From: Prevotella scopos JCM 17725
GTDB taxonomy: Bacteria; Bacteroidota; Bacteroidia; Bacteroidales; Bacteroidaceae
Direction: 5' to 3'
Assembly: GCF_018127785.1 (NCBI RefSeq)
Contig: NZ_CP072390.1
Location: 1,054,001 to 1,118,000, forward strand
DNA: 64,000 bases
Position 1 is the first letter of the stretch. The number at the start of each line of letters is the position of its first letter. Shown here piece after piece: positions 37,099 to 45,713 of the stretch. The translations under genes were made by a program, and so were the position numbers. The notes under the pieces were generated by a model. It worked only from the letters and a program-made list of their open reading frames with translations. It was not told the DNA's origin and searched no databases.

Positions 37099-37548
37099 AT
37101 GAAGCAGCTTAACCTTCCGCCTTACCAAATTAGAGTAAAAGAGGTAAACGGACGAAAGCAGATTTTTGATGTCCTTCGAAGGAAATACATAACACTCACT
37201 CCAGAAGAATGGGTGCGACAGCACTTTATACACTACCTTATCGAGCACAAGTATTACCCAGCTTCCCTCCTCGCTAATGAGGTGCCGTTACAGGTGGGTG
37301 AAAAGAAAGTTCGTGCTGATAGTGTATTATACGATAATCAGCTCCGACCGAGGATGATTATTGAGTACAAGGCTCCATCCATACCCTTAACACAGAAAGT
37401 GTTTGACCAGATATCAGTATATAACCTCCTACTCCACGTTGATTATCTGATTGTATCAAATGGCTTAGATACTTATATCTGTAAGATGGATTATGAGAAT
37501 CAAACATACGCATTCCTCGAGACGATTCCAGACTATCAAAACATTTAA
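37099..37548 (+). CDS. HsdR N-terminal-domain protein (orphan)
   Basis: 149 residues, essentially only the nuclease domain of type I restriction HsdR. VRADSVLYDN and MIIEYKAP give the D...ExK catalytic pattern (about residues 74-96). There is no helicase part and no HsdM/HsdS nearby, so it is not a working type I restriction enzyme. A similar short gene is commonly found next to holA in Bacteroidetes, which suggests a housekeeping DNA role; that is inference. Confidence 0.75.
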   Translation: MKQLNLPPYQIRVKEVNGRKQIFDVLRRKYITLTPEEWVRQHFIHYLIEHKYYPASLLANEVPLQVGEKKVRADSVLYDNQLRPRMIIEYKAPSIPLTQKVFDQISVYNLLLHVDYLIVSNGLDTYICKMDYENQTYAFLETIPDYQNI

Positions 37549-37687
37549 CATTACAGTTATATAATTCTCATATAGTTTTCCCTATTAATCTTTACAATCA
37601 ATAAGCTAACATACTTTGGCACTATCTTTGTTTATAGGTCAGTATGAAACTATAAACAGATGTTATTTCATATAAATAGAAGATGAT

Positions 37688-38497
37688 ATGGCAATAGGGA
37701 AATGGATTGGTGGCGCATTAGGCTGGATACTTAGTGGAAGTATGCTGGGTGGTTTAGTTGGTTATTGTATAGGAACAATGCTTGACGAAGCATTTTCAGG
37801 CAATAATAGAAGTGGTGATAGACAGAGCAGATATGGCGAACAAAGTCATTTTGGAGGTACGCATCCATTTGAAGAAGATCGTAACTCCTTTTTGTTCTCG
37901 ATGCTTGTTCTTTCCTCCTACATAATAAAAGCCGATGGTAAGATAATGCACTCCGAAATGGAGTATGTTCGCCAATTCCTTCGTCATAACTTCGGTGAGC
38001 AGGCTGTGAGTCAAGGAGAATCAATTCTGCTAAAGTTATTTGAATTACAGAAGCAACAAGGCCCTTATCAATTTAAAGAAACAATCCGTAAGAGCTGCAT
38101 AGAGATACGTTTTCATACGAGTGATAGTCAACGACTACAACTACTAAATTACCTTGTCATCATAGCAAAAGCAGATGGCACAGTAAGCCCAGAAGAAGTT
38201 GTTGCACTAAAGGAGATTGCCCTATATCTTGGGCTTTCAGCTCAAGACGTAGAGTCTATGCTCAACTTGGAGAGTGGAGCAAGGTCAGGCGGTAACATTG
38301 AGGATGCTTATAAGGTATTAGGTATATCTCCATCTGCTACTGACGATGAGATTAAGATGGCTTACCGCAAGATGGCTTTAAAACATCACCCTGACCGTGT
38401 TTCTTCATTGGGAGATGACATTAGAAAAGCAGCTGAGAAGAAGTTCCAAGAAATAAACGATGCAAAAGATAGAATCTATAAAGCAAGAGGATTGTGA
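37688..38497 (+). CDS. TerB/DnaJ-domain membrane-anchored co-chaperone
   Basis: 269 residues. A glycine-zipper transmembrane stretch (about 5-33: [19 protein letters not shown]), a TerB-like helical domain (about 60-185, with [18 protein letters not shown] and [14 protein letters not shown]), and a C-terminal J domain [20 protein letters not shown] with HHPDR. This layout matches DjlA-type proteins, which stimulate DnaK at the membrane. A TATCTTTG at 37623-37630 may be its promoter. Confidence 0.85.
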   Translation: MAIGKWIGGALGWILSGSMLGGLVGYCIGTMLDEAFSGNNRSGDRQSRYGEQSHFGGTHPFEEDRNSFLFSMLVLSSYIIKADGKIMHSEMEYVRQFLRHNFGEQAVSQGESILLKLFELQKQQGPYQFKETIRKSCIEIRFHTSDSQRLQLLNYLVIIAKADGTVSPEEVVALKEIALYLGLSAQDVESMLNLESGARSGGNIEDAYKVLGISPSATDDEIKMAYRKMALKHHPDRVSSLGDDIRKAAEKKFQEINDAKDRIYKARGL

Positions 38498-38648
38498 GTT
38501 TTTGACAGGTAAACAAGTTTGCAGTTAACAAGTGAACTAGTTTCTAATGACAATTTGAATACAGATTGTTGATTATCAATAAAATAAAGAAAAACCATCT
38601 AAAGCATCATTTTTCATAGTTACAAAAGAAATTATTATAAATAACATC

Positions 38649-39395
38649 ATGGCAACAAAACTTAAAATAAAAACAACTGAAGGCGATATCATCATTCGCC
38701 TTTATGATGAGACTCCCAAACATCGTGATAACTTCCTAAAATTGGCAGATGAAGGTTACTTCAATGGCACCCTTTTTCACCGAGTAATAAAAGATTTCAT
38801 GATACAAGGTGGTGACCCTGATAGTAAGAATGCTCCTAAGGGAAAGATGTTAGGTACAGGTGGACCAGACTATACCATTCCTGCTGAATTTGTTTATCCA
38901 CAATACTTCCACAAACGTGGTGCCTTAAGCGCAGCCCGTACTGGTGATGAAGTTAACCCTAATAGAGAAAGTAGTGGTAGTCAGTTCTATATTGTATGGG
39001 GAAAGACCTTTAAGCCTGCAGAACTGAAGCAAATGGAACATCAGATGGCCATGCAACAAGAGCAACAGGTATTCAATCAACTTACACGAGAACATCACGA
39101 GGAGATAATGAATTTAAGACGTAATCGTGACCGTGCAAGACTGCAAGAACTACAAGACAAACTGATAGAACAAACAAAAACAACTTGTAAGCAACAAGGT
39201 AAGCCTTCCTTTACAGAAGAACAAATAGAGGTTTATACTAATGTTGGTGGTACTCCTTTCCTCGATAATCAATACACCGTCTTCGGCGAGGTGGAGGAAG
39301 GTCTTGATATCGTTGAACGTATACAAAACTACGATACAGACCGCAACGACCGTCCTACAGAAGATATTAGAATTGAGACAATAGACCTATTATAA
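38649..39395 (+). CDS. Cyclophilin-type peptidyl-prolyl isomerase with a coiled-coil insert
   Basis: 248 residues. Cyclophilin motifs: FHRVIKDFMIQGGDPDS (about 41-57), AARTGDEVNPNRESSGSQFYI and the closing QYTVFGEVEEGLDIVE. Between them, about 60 residues (roughly 125-190) rich in Gln, Glu and Arg form a coiled-coil-like insertion. There is no signal peptide, so it is cytosolic. It catalyses cis-trans isomerisation of X-Pro bonds. Confidence 0.88.
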   Translation: MATKLKIKTTEGDIIIRLYDETPKHRDNFLKLADEGYFNGTLFHRVIKDFMIQGGDPDSKNAPKGKMLGTGGPDYTIPAEFVYPQYFHKRGALSAARTGDEVNPNRESSGSQFYIVWGKTFKPAELKQMEHQMAMQQEQQVFNQLTREHHEEIMNLRRNRDRARLQELQDKLIEQTKTTCKQQGKPSFTEEQIEVYTNVGGTPFLDNQYTVFGEVEEGLDIVERIQNYDTDRNDRPTEDIRIETIDLL

Positions 39396-39426
39396 GCCCA
39401 ATTTATAAGACTTTAGAAAGCATAAC

Positions 39427-39470
39427 ATCCTTATATAGTCATTTCTATTAAGAGATAACTATATAAGGAT
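39427..39470. terminator. Hairpin between convergent cyclophilin and TM2 genes
   Basis: ATCCTTATATAG pairs with CTATATAAGGAT, followed by ATTTTAT on the plus strand. Confidence 0.65.
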
Positions 39471-39504
39471 ATTTTATAATAAAACCAATTAGGACTACCT
39501 AACT

Positions 39505-39846
39505 TTAGCGAAGATAGTATGACAACTGCTCTAAATTCTTCTGCTTAGTTGCATCCGTTATTAAAAAGATATCTATAAGCCACCAGATACCACAACCACC
39601 ACCTGTCAACAACTTACCAATACCTAAACCAACATCACCAATATAAAAACGGTCAACACCGAGTGTCCCGATAAATATTGACAAAAGAATTGATAGCAAA
39701 GGATCTTTCATCTGAGACAGGAGAGCCAATATCTCTGACTCACTAATATCAGTGTTTTCCAATCTTGTACGAATGCTCGGAATACTTCCTGCAGGGATTT
39801 TTGATGAAAGCATCATCAATATATGATTCACCTTATCTGATTCCAT
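39505..39846 (-). CDS. TM2-domain membrane protein
   Basis: 113 residues. The TM2 domain comprises two transmembrane helices joined by the DRFYIGDVGLGIGKLLTGGG turn (about 70-89), then a short charged tail. The N-terminal 50 residues are soluble and helical. Function unknown. It is the last gene of a minus-strand trio with DUF2752 and CD225 proteins. Confidence 0.85.
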   Translation of the reverse strand: MESDKVNHILMMLSSKIPAGSIPSIRTRLENTDISESEILALLSQMKDPLLSILLSIFIGTLGVDRFYIGDVGLGIGKLLTGGGCGIWWLIDIFLITDATKQKNLEQLSYYLR

Positions 39847-39906
39847 AATAATTATCTTAGATTTAATAATTTACATAACTTTTCATGTTCTCAAAACCCA
39901 TATCCA

Positions 39907-40287
39907 CTATATCTTTAGGATGTTTCTTACAATAAACCAAATGAAAAAGAGGATTATGTATAACCATATAAGCCGCTTATCCTCTATTACCTTTGTGAGA
40001 CTATCCTTAGCCTTCCCTTTTGGAAGTAAGGCACGTACTCCAAATGATAAGATGTATGGTCCAGAAAACAGAAGAAAATAATTATAGTGAATTGCTTCTA
40101 AAAATCGCCCTTGCAATAAAGCATGCAACGCACGTTGAATGCCACAACCAGGACATTGTAACCCTGTTGCGACCTTAAGGAGACATTTAGGCGCCCATAA
40201 AGTCGTAACAGGGTTATAGAAATAATACAGAATTAATAGGAAGGCTCCCAAACAGAACCAACCTATACACTTTATAGTACGTTTCAA
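39907..40287 (-). CDS. DUF2752 membrane protein
   Basis: 126 residues with three predicted membrane segments. The family signature CPGCGIQRALHALLQGRF is at about 45-62. Unknown role; the conserved cysteines suggest metal or redox function but nothing here proves it. It starts 4 bases after the stop of the CD225 gene, so the two are translationally close. Confidence 0.85.
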   Translation of the reverse strand: MKRTIKCIGWFCLGAFLLILYYFYNPVTTLWAPKCLLKVATGLQCPGCGIQRALHALLQGRFLEAIHYNYFLLFSGPYILSFGVRALLPKGKAKDSLTKVIEDKRLIWLYIILFFIWFIVRNILKI

Positions 40288-40291
40288 GGAT

Positions 40292-40570
40292 TTAGTGAGA
40301 TCCAGCCATTGTGCTCAATGCTGCCAAACCACCGCAGAAAACAAGGTAGAGGATAGAACCAATTGCACCTGCAACAATACCAATAATACTCCACTTTTTA
40401 GCGTCATTAGCAGCTAAAACAGCTTCATCGTATTGTTTCATCATATAATAATCATTCACCTTCATAGCACGAATGATTGCATAAATACCTGCTGGCAAAC
40501 AGCAACATACAGTTGTGAAAATCGCAAGAGCCAAATTGTTATTTGGCTTAGGAGTATTCATCTCTTCCAT
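40292..40570 (-). CDS. CD225/dispanin-family membrane protein
   Basis: 92 residues from MEEMNTPKPNN; a longer in-frame start at 40600 would add ten residues (MPWGVGSKKV) that do not look like the family. Two membrane helices: LALAIFTTVCCCLPAGIYAI and the later WSIIGIVAGAIGSILYLVF, separated by a cytoplasmic AMKVND loop. Function unknown; gene order CD225-DUF2752-TM2 recurs in Bacteroidetes. Confidence 0.8.
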   Translation of the reverse strand: MEEMNTPKPNNNLALAIFTTVCCCLPAGIYAIIRAMKVNDYYMMKQYDEAVLAANDAKKWSIIGIVAGAIGSILYLVFCGGLAALSTMAGSH

Positions 40571-40600
40571 AACTTTTTTTGAGCCGACTCCCCATGGCAT

Positions 40601-40958
40601 TCTTTCTATTTTATTAATTGAGCCACGTTGCTACTATGGTGGGGAAGTCTTAAGTGACACCTTTTCACAAACGGACTATTGTTTTCAGCTATTACTTAAC
40701 CATGGACAAATTTAAGTAATTTAGATTAAATATACAAGCTAAAAAAAACTTTTCTTTCTATTATAAACAAAAACATTACATTTTAAACAAATATAACATC
40801 TACAAATAAACCAAGAAAAGCGAGTAAACCGATATTATTTCATCTATCCACAAAACATCAGGGATTCTTTAACATGTTAAAACAATCACAAAACTTTATA
40901 CATTCTTCCCTAAGTTCATAAACAAAGTCAAATAAACCGAGAAACTTCCATAAACAAT
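40601..40958. other. AT-rich intergenic stretch, no gene seen
   Basis: Nothing recognisable apart from possible promoter sequence for the membrane trio; no -7 box of full consensus was found. Confidence 0.4.
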
Positions 40959-40992
40959 AATCGGATTAAAGTCAATTGACTCTAACCCGATT
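40959..40992. terminator. Hairpin downstream of the 34-residue ORF
   Basis: AATCGGATTAAAGTCA pairs with TGACTCTAACCCGATT; the T-run (CTTTTTTAT) is on the plus side, so it may act in both directions. Confidence 0.6.
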
Positions 40993-41062
40993 CTTTTTTA
41001 TATTCTCTCAATTATTCTTCTTAACTACATGCGAATCTCGCAAGAAGAAGCCTGTTTCTGAT

Positions 41063-41167
41063 TTATGCTAAACAATTTACACGACCGACATTGTACGCCT
41101 TAATGCCATCTGTCATATAATTAATCAACTTACGCATAACATTCATATTCTTTACTTTCTCTTTCAT
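41063..41167 (-). CDS. 34-residue small protein with long leader
   Basis: MKEKVKNMNVMRKLINYMTD, then IKAYNVGRVNCLA. A good ribosome-binding site (AGGAAAGG) lies about seven bases before the ATG, and a minus-strand -7 box TAACTTTG is at 41292-41299, giving a leader of roughly 115 bases. The peptide is basic and amphipathic with one Cys near the end. I do not recognise a family. The leader contains a small hairpin (ACTGAA/TTCAGT). Confidence 0.5.
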   Translation of the reverse strand: MKEKVKNMNVMRKLINYMTDGIKAYNVGRVNCLA

Positions 41168-41291
41168 AACGTTTCCTTTCCTCTGTTGAGTTATACAATC
41201 TTTTACCTATGTCCCTATTGAGACTGAAGCCCTTTCAGTGGCTACCTCTTTGTTATCCTATTGAGGTGCCGTTTGTGTTGTTTTGTGCTTG

Positions 41292-41299
41292 CAAAGTTA
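41292..41299 (-). promoter_or_regulatory. -7 box (TAACTTTG) for the small ORF
   Basis: Minus-strand consensus TAACTTTG; the only full match between the agmatine genes and the membrane trio. Confidence 0.55.
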
Positions 41300-41505
41300 G
41301 TACACTTTCCAAAATCTCACAAAGGAAACTTACACTTTCACTTTGTTTTTCTATTAAATTTTGACCTGCGTCAATAAGATTGACTCGTATCAATCCCGCT
41401 ATTTGACATATATCAACCCATGCGTGCCTTTATATCAACATCCTCTAAACGAATATATTATAATAAAAAAGAAGACGGAAAGACAAGTATCACATTTTCT
41501 TTTCT

Positions 41506-41513
41506 TACCTTTG
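41506..41513 (+). promoter_or_regulatory. -7 box (TACCTTTG) touching the aguA start
   Basis: TACCTTTG ends four bases before the ATG at 41518, so the transcript would start at or next to the start codon (leaderless). Confidence 0.55.
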
Positions 41514-41517
41514 CACT

Positions 41518-42585
41518 ATGAACACAAACTATAATCATAGCTTTCGATTACCTGCAGAGTGGGAGCCACAAAGCGGAGTTATACTGATATGGCCACACGA
41601 AGATACAGATTGGCATCCGTATCTTGAGGAGATTACTGAGGTTTATCTCCAGTTGGCAGATGCTATTACCCGATACGAGGCATTGCTTATTACAGCACGT
41701 GATTCAGAAATGGTAAGTTCCCTACTAAAAGAAAGGCTGACAGAGGAACAGATAAAACGTGTGACGCTCTTTACTTGTGACAATAATGACACTTGGGCAC
41801 GTGATGTTGCACCCATTTCTCTTATATCAAACAAAGCATCAGAGGGTGGCTCCCAGCCCCTTCATCTACTTGACTTTTGTTTCAATGGATGGGGCGAAAA
41901 GTTTGCAGCAGAAAAGGATAATAGAATCAATCGTCAACTTTACGAAACTGGACTCTTACAAGGAGTATTAGAAAACCACAAAGATTTTGTACTGGAGGGT
42001 GGCTCGATAGAGAGTGACGGCAGGCGTACACTCTTCACAACAACAAGTTGCCTAATGGCACCACACCGTAATCAGCCTCTCACACAGGAAGAAATAGACA
42101 AACGTATGCGCCTACTCTTCCCAAATGTGGAACGCATAGTGTGGCTAGATCATGGTCAATTAGCAGGTGATGACACAGACGGACATATTGACACCATCGT
42201 GCGCATCGCTCCCAACGACACCTTATTATATATAGGATGTGACGATGAAAAGGATGAACATTACGAAGACTTCCAACTTTTAGAAGGACAATTAAAGCAA
42301 CTCCGCACACTCGAAGGCAGGCCTTACCGCCTACTTCGTTTGCCGATGCCCGATGCTATCTATGATGATGGTGAGCGTTTACCTGCAACTCATGCCAACT
42401 TCCTTATTATCAACGGAGCTGTACTTGTACCAACCTACAACCAGCCAGAAAAGGATAAAGCTGCATTGAACACAATCCAAGAGGCTTTCCCTGACCGCAA
42501 GGTTATCGGTATTGACAGCCGTACTATTATCAGACAGCATGGTTCAATTCACTGTCTTACAATGCAGCTACCTCAGAACGGATAA
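41518..42585 (+). CDS. aguA: Agmatine deiminase
   Basis: 355 residues. Conserved blocks: RLPAEWEPQSGVILIWPH (start), TWARDVAP, LEGGSIESDGRRTLFTT, GHIDTIVRI, and the catalytic HGSIHC with Cys346. It hydrolyses agmatine to N-carbamoylputrescine and ammonia. aguB follows 89 bases downstream, so the pair makes putrescine from agmatine. The short distance from the -7 box to the ATG is unusual. Confidence 0.9.
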   Translation: MNTNYNHSFRLPAEWEPQSGVILIWPHEDTDWHPYLEEITEVYLQLADAITRYEALLITARDSEMVSSLLKERLTEEQIKRVTLFTCDNNDTWARDVAPISLISNKASEGGSQPLHLLDFCFNGWGEKFAAEKDNRINRQLYETGLLQGVLENHKDFVLEGGSIESDGRRTLFTTTSCLMAPHRNQPLTQEEIDKRMRLLFPNVERIVWLDHGQLAGDDTDGHIDTIVRIAPNDTLLYIGCDDEKDEHYEDFQLLEGQLKQLRTLEGRPYRLLRLPMPDAIYDDGERLPATHANFLIINGAVLVPTYNQPEKDKAALNTIQEAFPDRKVIGIDSRTIIRQHGSIHCLTMQLPQNG

Positions 42586-42674
42586 ACCAATTATCTTTTT
42601 CAATCTGACGATGGTTGCTTTATAATAACAAGACACAGAAATAATAAACATAAACAAGGCAAACACCTTTTATT

Positions 42675-43559
42675 ATGAGAGAACTGAAAATTGGTTTTCT
42701 GCAGCAACATAATGTTGCAGATATAGAAAACAACATAGAGCGATTGGCTGAGGGTATTACAGACTTGGCACAACGCGGTGCTGAACTTGTCATTCTACAG
42801 GAACTGCACAACTCACTTTACTTCTGTCAAACTGAGGACGTAAATAAGTTTGACTTAGCTGAGACAATACCAGGTCCATCTACAGGTTTCTATGGCGAAT
42901 TGGCAAACGAGCTAGGCATTGTTATCGTGACATCCCTCTTTGAAAAACGTGCACCTGGACTTTACCACAACACAGCCGTTGTTATTGAGAAAGATGGAAG
43001 TATTGCTGGTAAATATCGGAAGATGCATATTCCAGACGATCCAGCTTACTACGAGAAATTCTACTTCACACCAGGCGATCTTGGATTCCACCCAATTGAT
43101 ACAAGCGTGGGACACCTTGGTGTACTTATATGCTGGGACCAGTGGTATCCTGAAGCAGCCCGTTTGATGGCTCTACAAGGCGCTGATATGCTCATCTATC
43201 CAACAGCGATTGGCTATGAAAGCAGTGACACAGACGAAGAAAAACAACGCCAGTGTGAAGCGTGGACTACCGTCATGCGTGGACATGCTGTTGCCAATGG
43301 TCTGCCTGTAATAGCAGTCAATCGTGTTGGTCATGAACCAGACCCAAGCGAACAAACGAATGGCATACAATTCTGGGGAAGTAGTTTCGTTGCTGGACCA
43401 CAAGGCGAAATTCTCTATCGTGCTAGTGACGATAAGGAAGAAAGGGTTATTGTCAATATCGATCTCGACCACAGCGAGAATGTACGTCGTTGGTGGCCTT
43501 TCCTGCGCGACAGAAGAATTGACGAATACGGAAAGATAACAAAAAGGTTTATTGATTAA
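42675..43559 (+). CDS. aguB: N-carbamoylputrescine amidase
   Basis: 294 residues, nitrilase superfamily. Catalytic triad: Glu43 in LQELHNS, Lys116 in KYRKMHIP and Cys153 in LICWDQWYPEAAR. It converts N-carbamoylputrescine to putrescine, CO2 and ammonia, completing the agmatine route begun by aguA upstream. A strong terminator follows at 43641. Confidence 0.92.
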   Translation: MRELKIGFLQQHNVADIENNIERLAEGITDLAQRGAELVILQELHNSLYFCQTEDVNKFDLAETIPGPSTGFYGELANELGIVIVTSLFEKRAPGLYHNTAVVIEKDGSIAGKYRKMHIPDDPAYYEKFYFTPGDLGFHPIDTSVGHLGVLICWDQWYPEAARLMALQGADMLIYPTAIGYESSDTDEEKQRQCEAWTTVMRGHAVANGLPVIAVNRVGHEPDPSEQTNGIQFWGSSFVAGPQGEILYRASDDKEERVIVNIDLDHSENVRRWWPFLRDRRIDEYGKITKRFID

Positions 43560-43640
43560 GACCTGCCCTCGCTCTTCAACAAGGAGTGAACTGCATGATA
43601 CTCCTCTAGTTGTAGATAAGAGCCTATCTTATATAAAGCT

Positions 43641-43690
43641 AAAAAGAGCCATATCAAACGCCAACAGGGAGTTTTGATACGGCTCTTTTT
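43641..43690. terminator. Terminator after aguB
   Basis: AAAAAGAGCCATATCAAA pairs with TTTTGATACGGCTCTTTTT, ending in a T-run on the plus strand; symmetric enough for both directions. Confidence 0.85.
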
Positions 43691-43691
43691 C

Positions 43692-43811
43692 CGCACATGT
43701 GGTGCATACCATCCGCACCATTAGTGTTAAGCACCCGCACCACATGTGCTAAGCACCCGCACCACACGTGCGGAATATCAATACTCAACCCACACGATTC
43801 GTTATAGAGCC
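43692..43811. mobile_element. MITE-like element, copy C, left end missing
   Basis: The right 120 bases match copies A and B. Four 22-base units start at 43692, 43714, 43736 and 43758, then the right inverted end (...ACGATTCGTTATAGAGCC). The left 160 bases are absent; the fragment abuts the 3' arm of the aguB terminator. No target duplication can be tested. Confidence 0.75.
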
Positions 43812-44010
43812 TTTTTTCTCCTTCCTTCTAACAGTTAAGAAGAGCAACACCGAACATCTGCACAACAATCTATCAAGAAGCAAAGAGGGAGAAGTTTGTA
43901 GAATTACACTTAAACACAAGGATTTTAGCAAGTGTAAGGAACATTACCTCGATATAAGAAAGTTTAATAAGAATATTTACAGTTCATTTGGAGTTATGCA
44001 AACTTTCCTG

Positions 44011-44018
44011 TATCTTTG
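44011..44018 (+). promoter_or_regulatory. -7 box (TATCTTTG) for tRNA-Arg
   Basis: TATCTTTG, 10 bases before the tRNA, with TTTG at 43987-43990 as a -33 element (20-base spacer). Confidence 0.7.
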
Positions 44019-44028
44019 CACCACATTA

Positions 44029-44102
44029 GGCTCCGTAGCTTAGCTGAATAGAGCGTCAGATTCCGGTTCTGAAGGTCTTGGGTTTGAATCCCAACGGAGT
44101 CA
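44029..44102 (+). tRNA. tRNA-Arg (anticodon CCG)
   Basis: 74 bases folding as a full cloverleaf. Acceptor GGCTCCG pairs with CGGAGTC; the D arm is GCTT/GAGC; the anticodon stem TCAGA/TCTGA has loop TTCCGGT (anticodon CCG); the T arm TTGGG/CCCAA contains TTTGAAT. CCA is not encoded. It reads CGG codons. Confidence 0.9.
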
Positions 44103-44267
44103 CAAAAAGTGATGATTCCTTAATTACATTTAGATGATTGAGGTCAGAAAAATGTTCTGAAGGGCTTGGAGTTGAATCCAAACGGAGTCACAAAAAGTGA
44201 TGATTCCTTAATTACATTTAGATAAATGAATTCAGAAAACATTCTGAAGGATTAGAAAAAGGAAAGG
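44066..44267 (+). repeat. Decaying tandem copies of the tRNA 3' half and its flank
   Basis: The segment starting GTTCTGAAGG in the tRNA (44066) is repeated at 44154 and, weakly, at 44241, a period of about 88. The second copy keeps TTGAATCCAAACGGAGTCACA and a nearly identical flank (AAAAAGTGATGATTCC...TTACATTTAGAT); the third keeps only ATTCTGAAGG and scraps. Only the first copy has a full tRNA. Confidence 0.8.
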
Positions 44268-44283
44268 GGTCACAGATTGTAAT

Positions 44284-44316
44284 AAAGGATGTATGGTTAT
44301 TTACTGTTCATCCTTT
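44284..44316 (+). terminator. Terminator after the tRNA-Arg repeats
   Basis: AAAGGATG pairs with CATCCTTT, followed by seven T. Confidence 0.8.
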
Positions 44317-44370
44317 TTTTTTCAACCGAGTTAACTTAAACAATGATTAATCTATCATAAAATTAAAATT

Positions 44371-45537
44371 ATGCAGAAGAAAAACAAAATTGGACTACTA
44401 CCACGCGTTATCATCGCAATACTGCTTGGATTGTTCCTTGGCTATTATCTACCAGACCCAGCAGTAAGAGCGTTCCTAACTTTCAACAGTATCTTCAGTC
44501 AGTTCCTAGGCTTTATGATACCGCTGATTATCATTGGTCTAGTAACCCCTGCTATTGCAGGAATTGGGAAAGGGGCTGGTAAGTTATTGATCGTAACCGT
44601 AATCATAGCCTACGTTGATACTATCATTGCCGGTGGTTTATCATACGGAACTGGAACATGGCTCTTCCCATCTATGATTGCCTCTACTGGAGGAAGCATG
44701 CCACAAATAGATAAAGCAAGTGAGTTGGCACCTTATTTTACAATCAATATCCCCGCAATGATTGACGTAATGAGCAGTTTAGTATTCTCATTCATTGCTG
44801 GATTGAGCATTGCACACTATGGTTTGCGTACAATGGAGACGCTCTTTAATGAGCTCAAAATCATAATCGAGAAGGTTATCGAGAAAGCTATTATCCCACT
44901 CCTACCATTTTACATCTTTGGCGTCTTCCTCAGCATGACACATAACGGACAGGCAAGACAGGTACTTTTAGTATTCTCACAGATTATCATTGTTATCCTC
45001 GTGCTACACGTATTCATCCTCATCTATGAATTCTGTATCGCAGGGGCTATCGCTAAACGTAATCCTTTCAGACTGTTATGGAACATGCTACCTGCCTACC
45101 TAACAGCATTAGGAACTAGTTCGTCAGCAGCTACAATTCCTGTAACACTGAAGCAAACAGAGAAAAACAATGTAAGTACTGAAGTGGCAGGCTTCGTTAT
45201 ACCACTTTGCGCCACAATCCATCTAAGTGGTAGTGCAATGAAGATAACCGCTTGTGCTTTAACAATCTGTCTGCTGACAGGTCTGCCACACGACCCAGGA
45301 CTCTTCATTTACTTTATTCTCATGCTTTCTATTATTATGGTAGCAGCTCCTGGTGTACCTGGTGGTGCAATTATGGCAGCCTTGGCACCCCTATCAAGTA
45401 TCTTAGGATTTAACCAAGAGGAGCAGGCATTGATGATAGCATTATACATTGCAATGGATAGTTTTGGTACTGCTTGCAACGTAACTGGAGATGGTGCTAT
45501 TGCCATTGTGATTAATAAGTTTTTTGGTAAGAAATAG
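44371..45537 (+). CDS. Dicarboxylate/amino acid:cation symporter (DAACS family)
   Basis: 388 residues with about eight or nine membrane helices plus re-entrant loops. The family's serine-rich loop SSSAATIPVTLKQTEKN (about 252-268) and the FVIPLCATIHLSGSAMKIT block are present, as is the late DSFGTACNVTGDGAIAIV. It imports glutamate, aspartate, serine or similar with Na+ or H+; substrate not determinable. Inner membrane. Confidence 0.85.
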   Translation: MQKKNKIGLLPRVIIAILLGLFLGYYLPDPAVRAFLTFNSIFSQFLGFMIPLIIIGLVTPAIAGIGKGAGKLLIVTVIIAYVDTIIAGGLSYGTGTWLFPSMIASTGGSMPQIDKASELAPYFTINIPAMIDVMSSLVFSFIAGLSIAHYGLRTMETLFNELKIIIEKVIEKAIIPLLPFYIFGVFLSMTHNGQARQVLLVFSQIIIVILVLHVFILIYEFCIAGAIAKRNPFRLLWNMLPAYLTALGTSSSAATIPVTLKQTEKNNVSTEVAGFVIPLCATIHLSGSAMKITACALTICLLTGLPHDPGLFIYFILMLSIIMVAAPGVPGGAIMAALAPLSSILGFNQEEQALMIALYIAMDSFGTACNVTGDGAIAIVINKFFGKK

Positions 45538-45637
45538 CTAATTCATTTGAAAGTACTCCTTTGCTTGTCATCATAATAAGAAATCCTAAAAAGGGACCGC
45601 AAGGCCTCCATCATTAGGCATTATCAAAATTAAATAG

Positions 45638-45645
45638 TATCTTTG
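45638..45645 (+). promoter_or_regulatory. -7 box (TATCTTTG) for pepT
   Basis: Consensus match about 69 bases before the pepT ATG. Confidence 0.65.
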
Positions 45646-45713
45646 CAAATGACAGGCTACAACAAGTAGCACTGAACACACAAAAAGACATACAATAAAA
45701 TATCCGTAAAATC

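Noticed and set aside
37099..37548. A functional type I restriction system
   Set aside because: Only the HsdR N-terminal domain is encoded; no HsdM, HsdS or helicase segment anywhere near.
44140..44190. Second tRNA-Arg gene in the repeat
   Set aside because: Only the anticodon-stem 3' arm and T arm are present; acceptor 5' arm, D arm and anticodon are missing.
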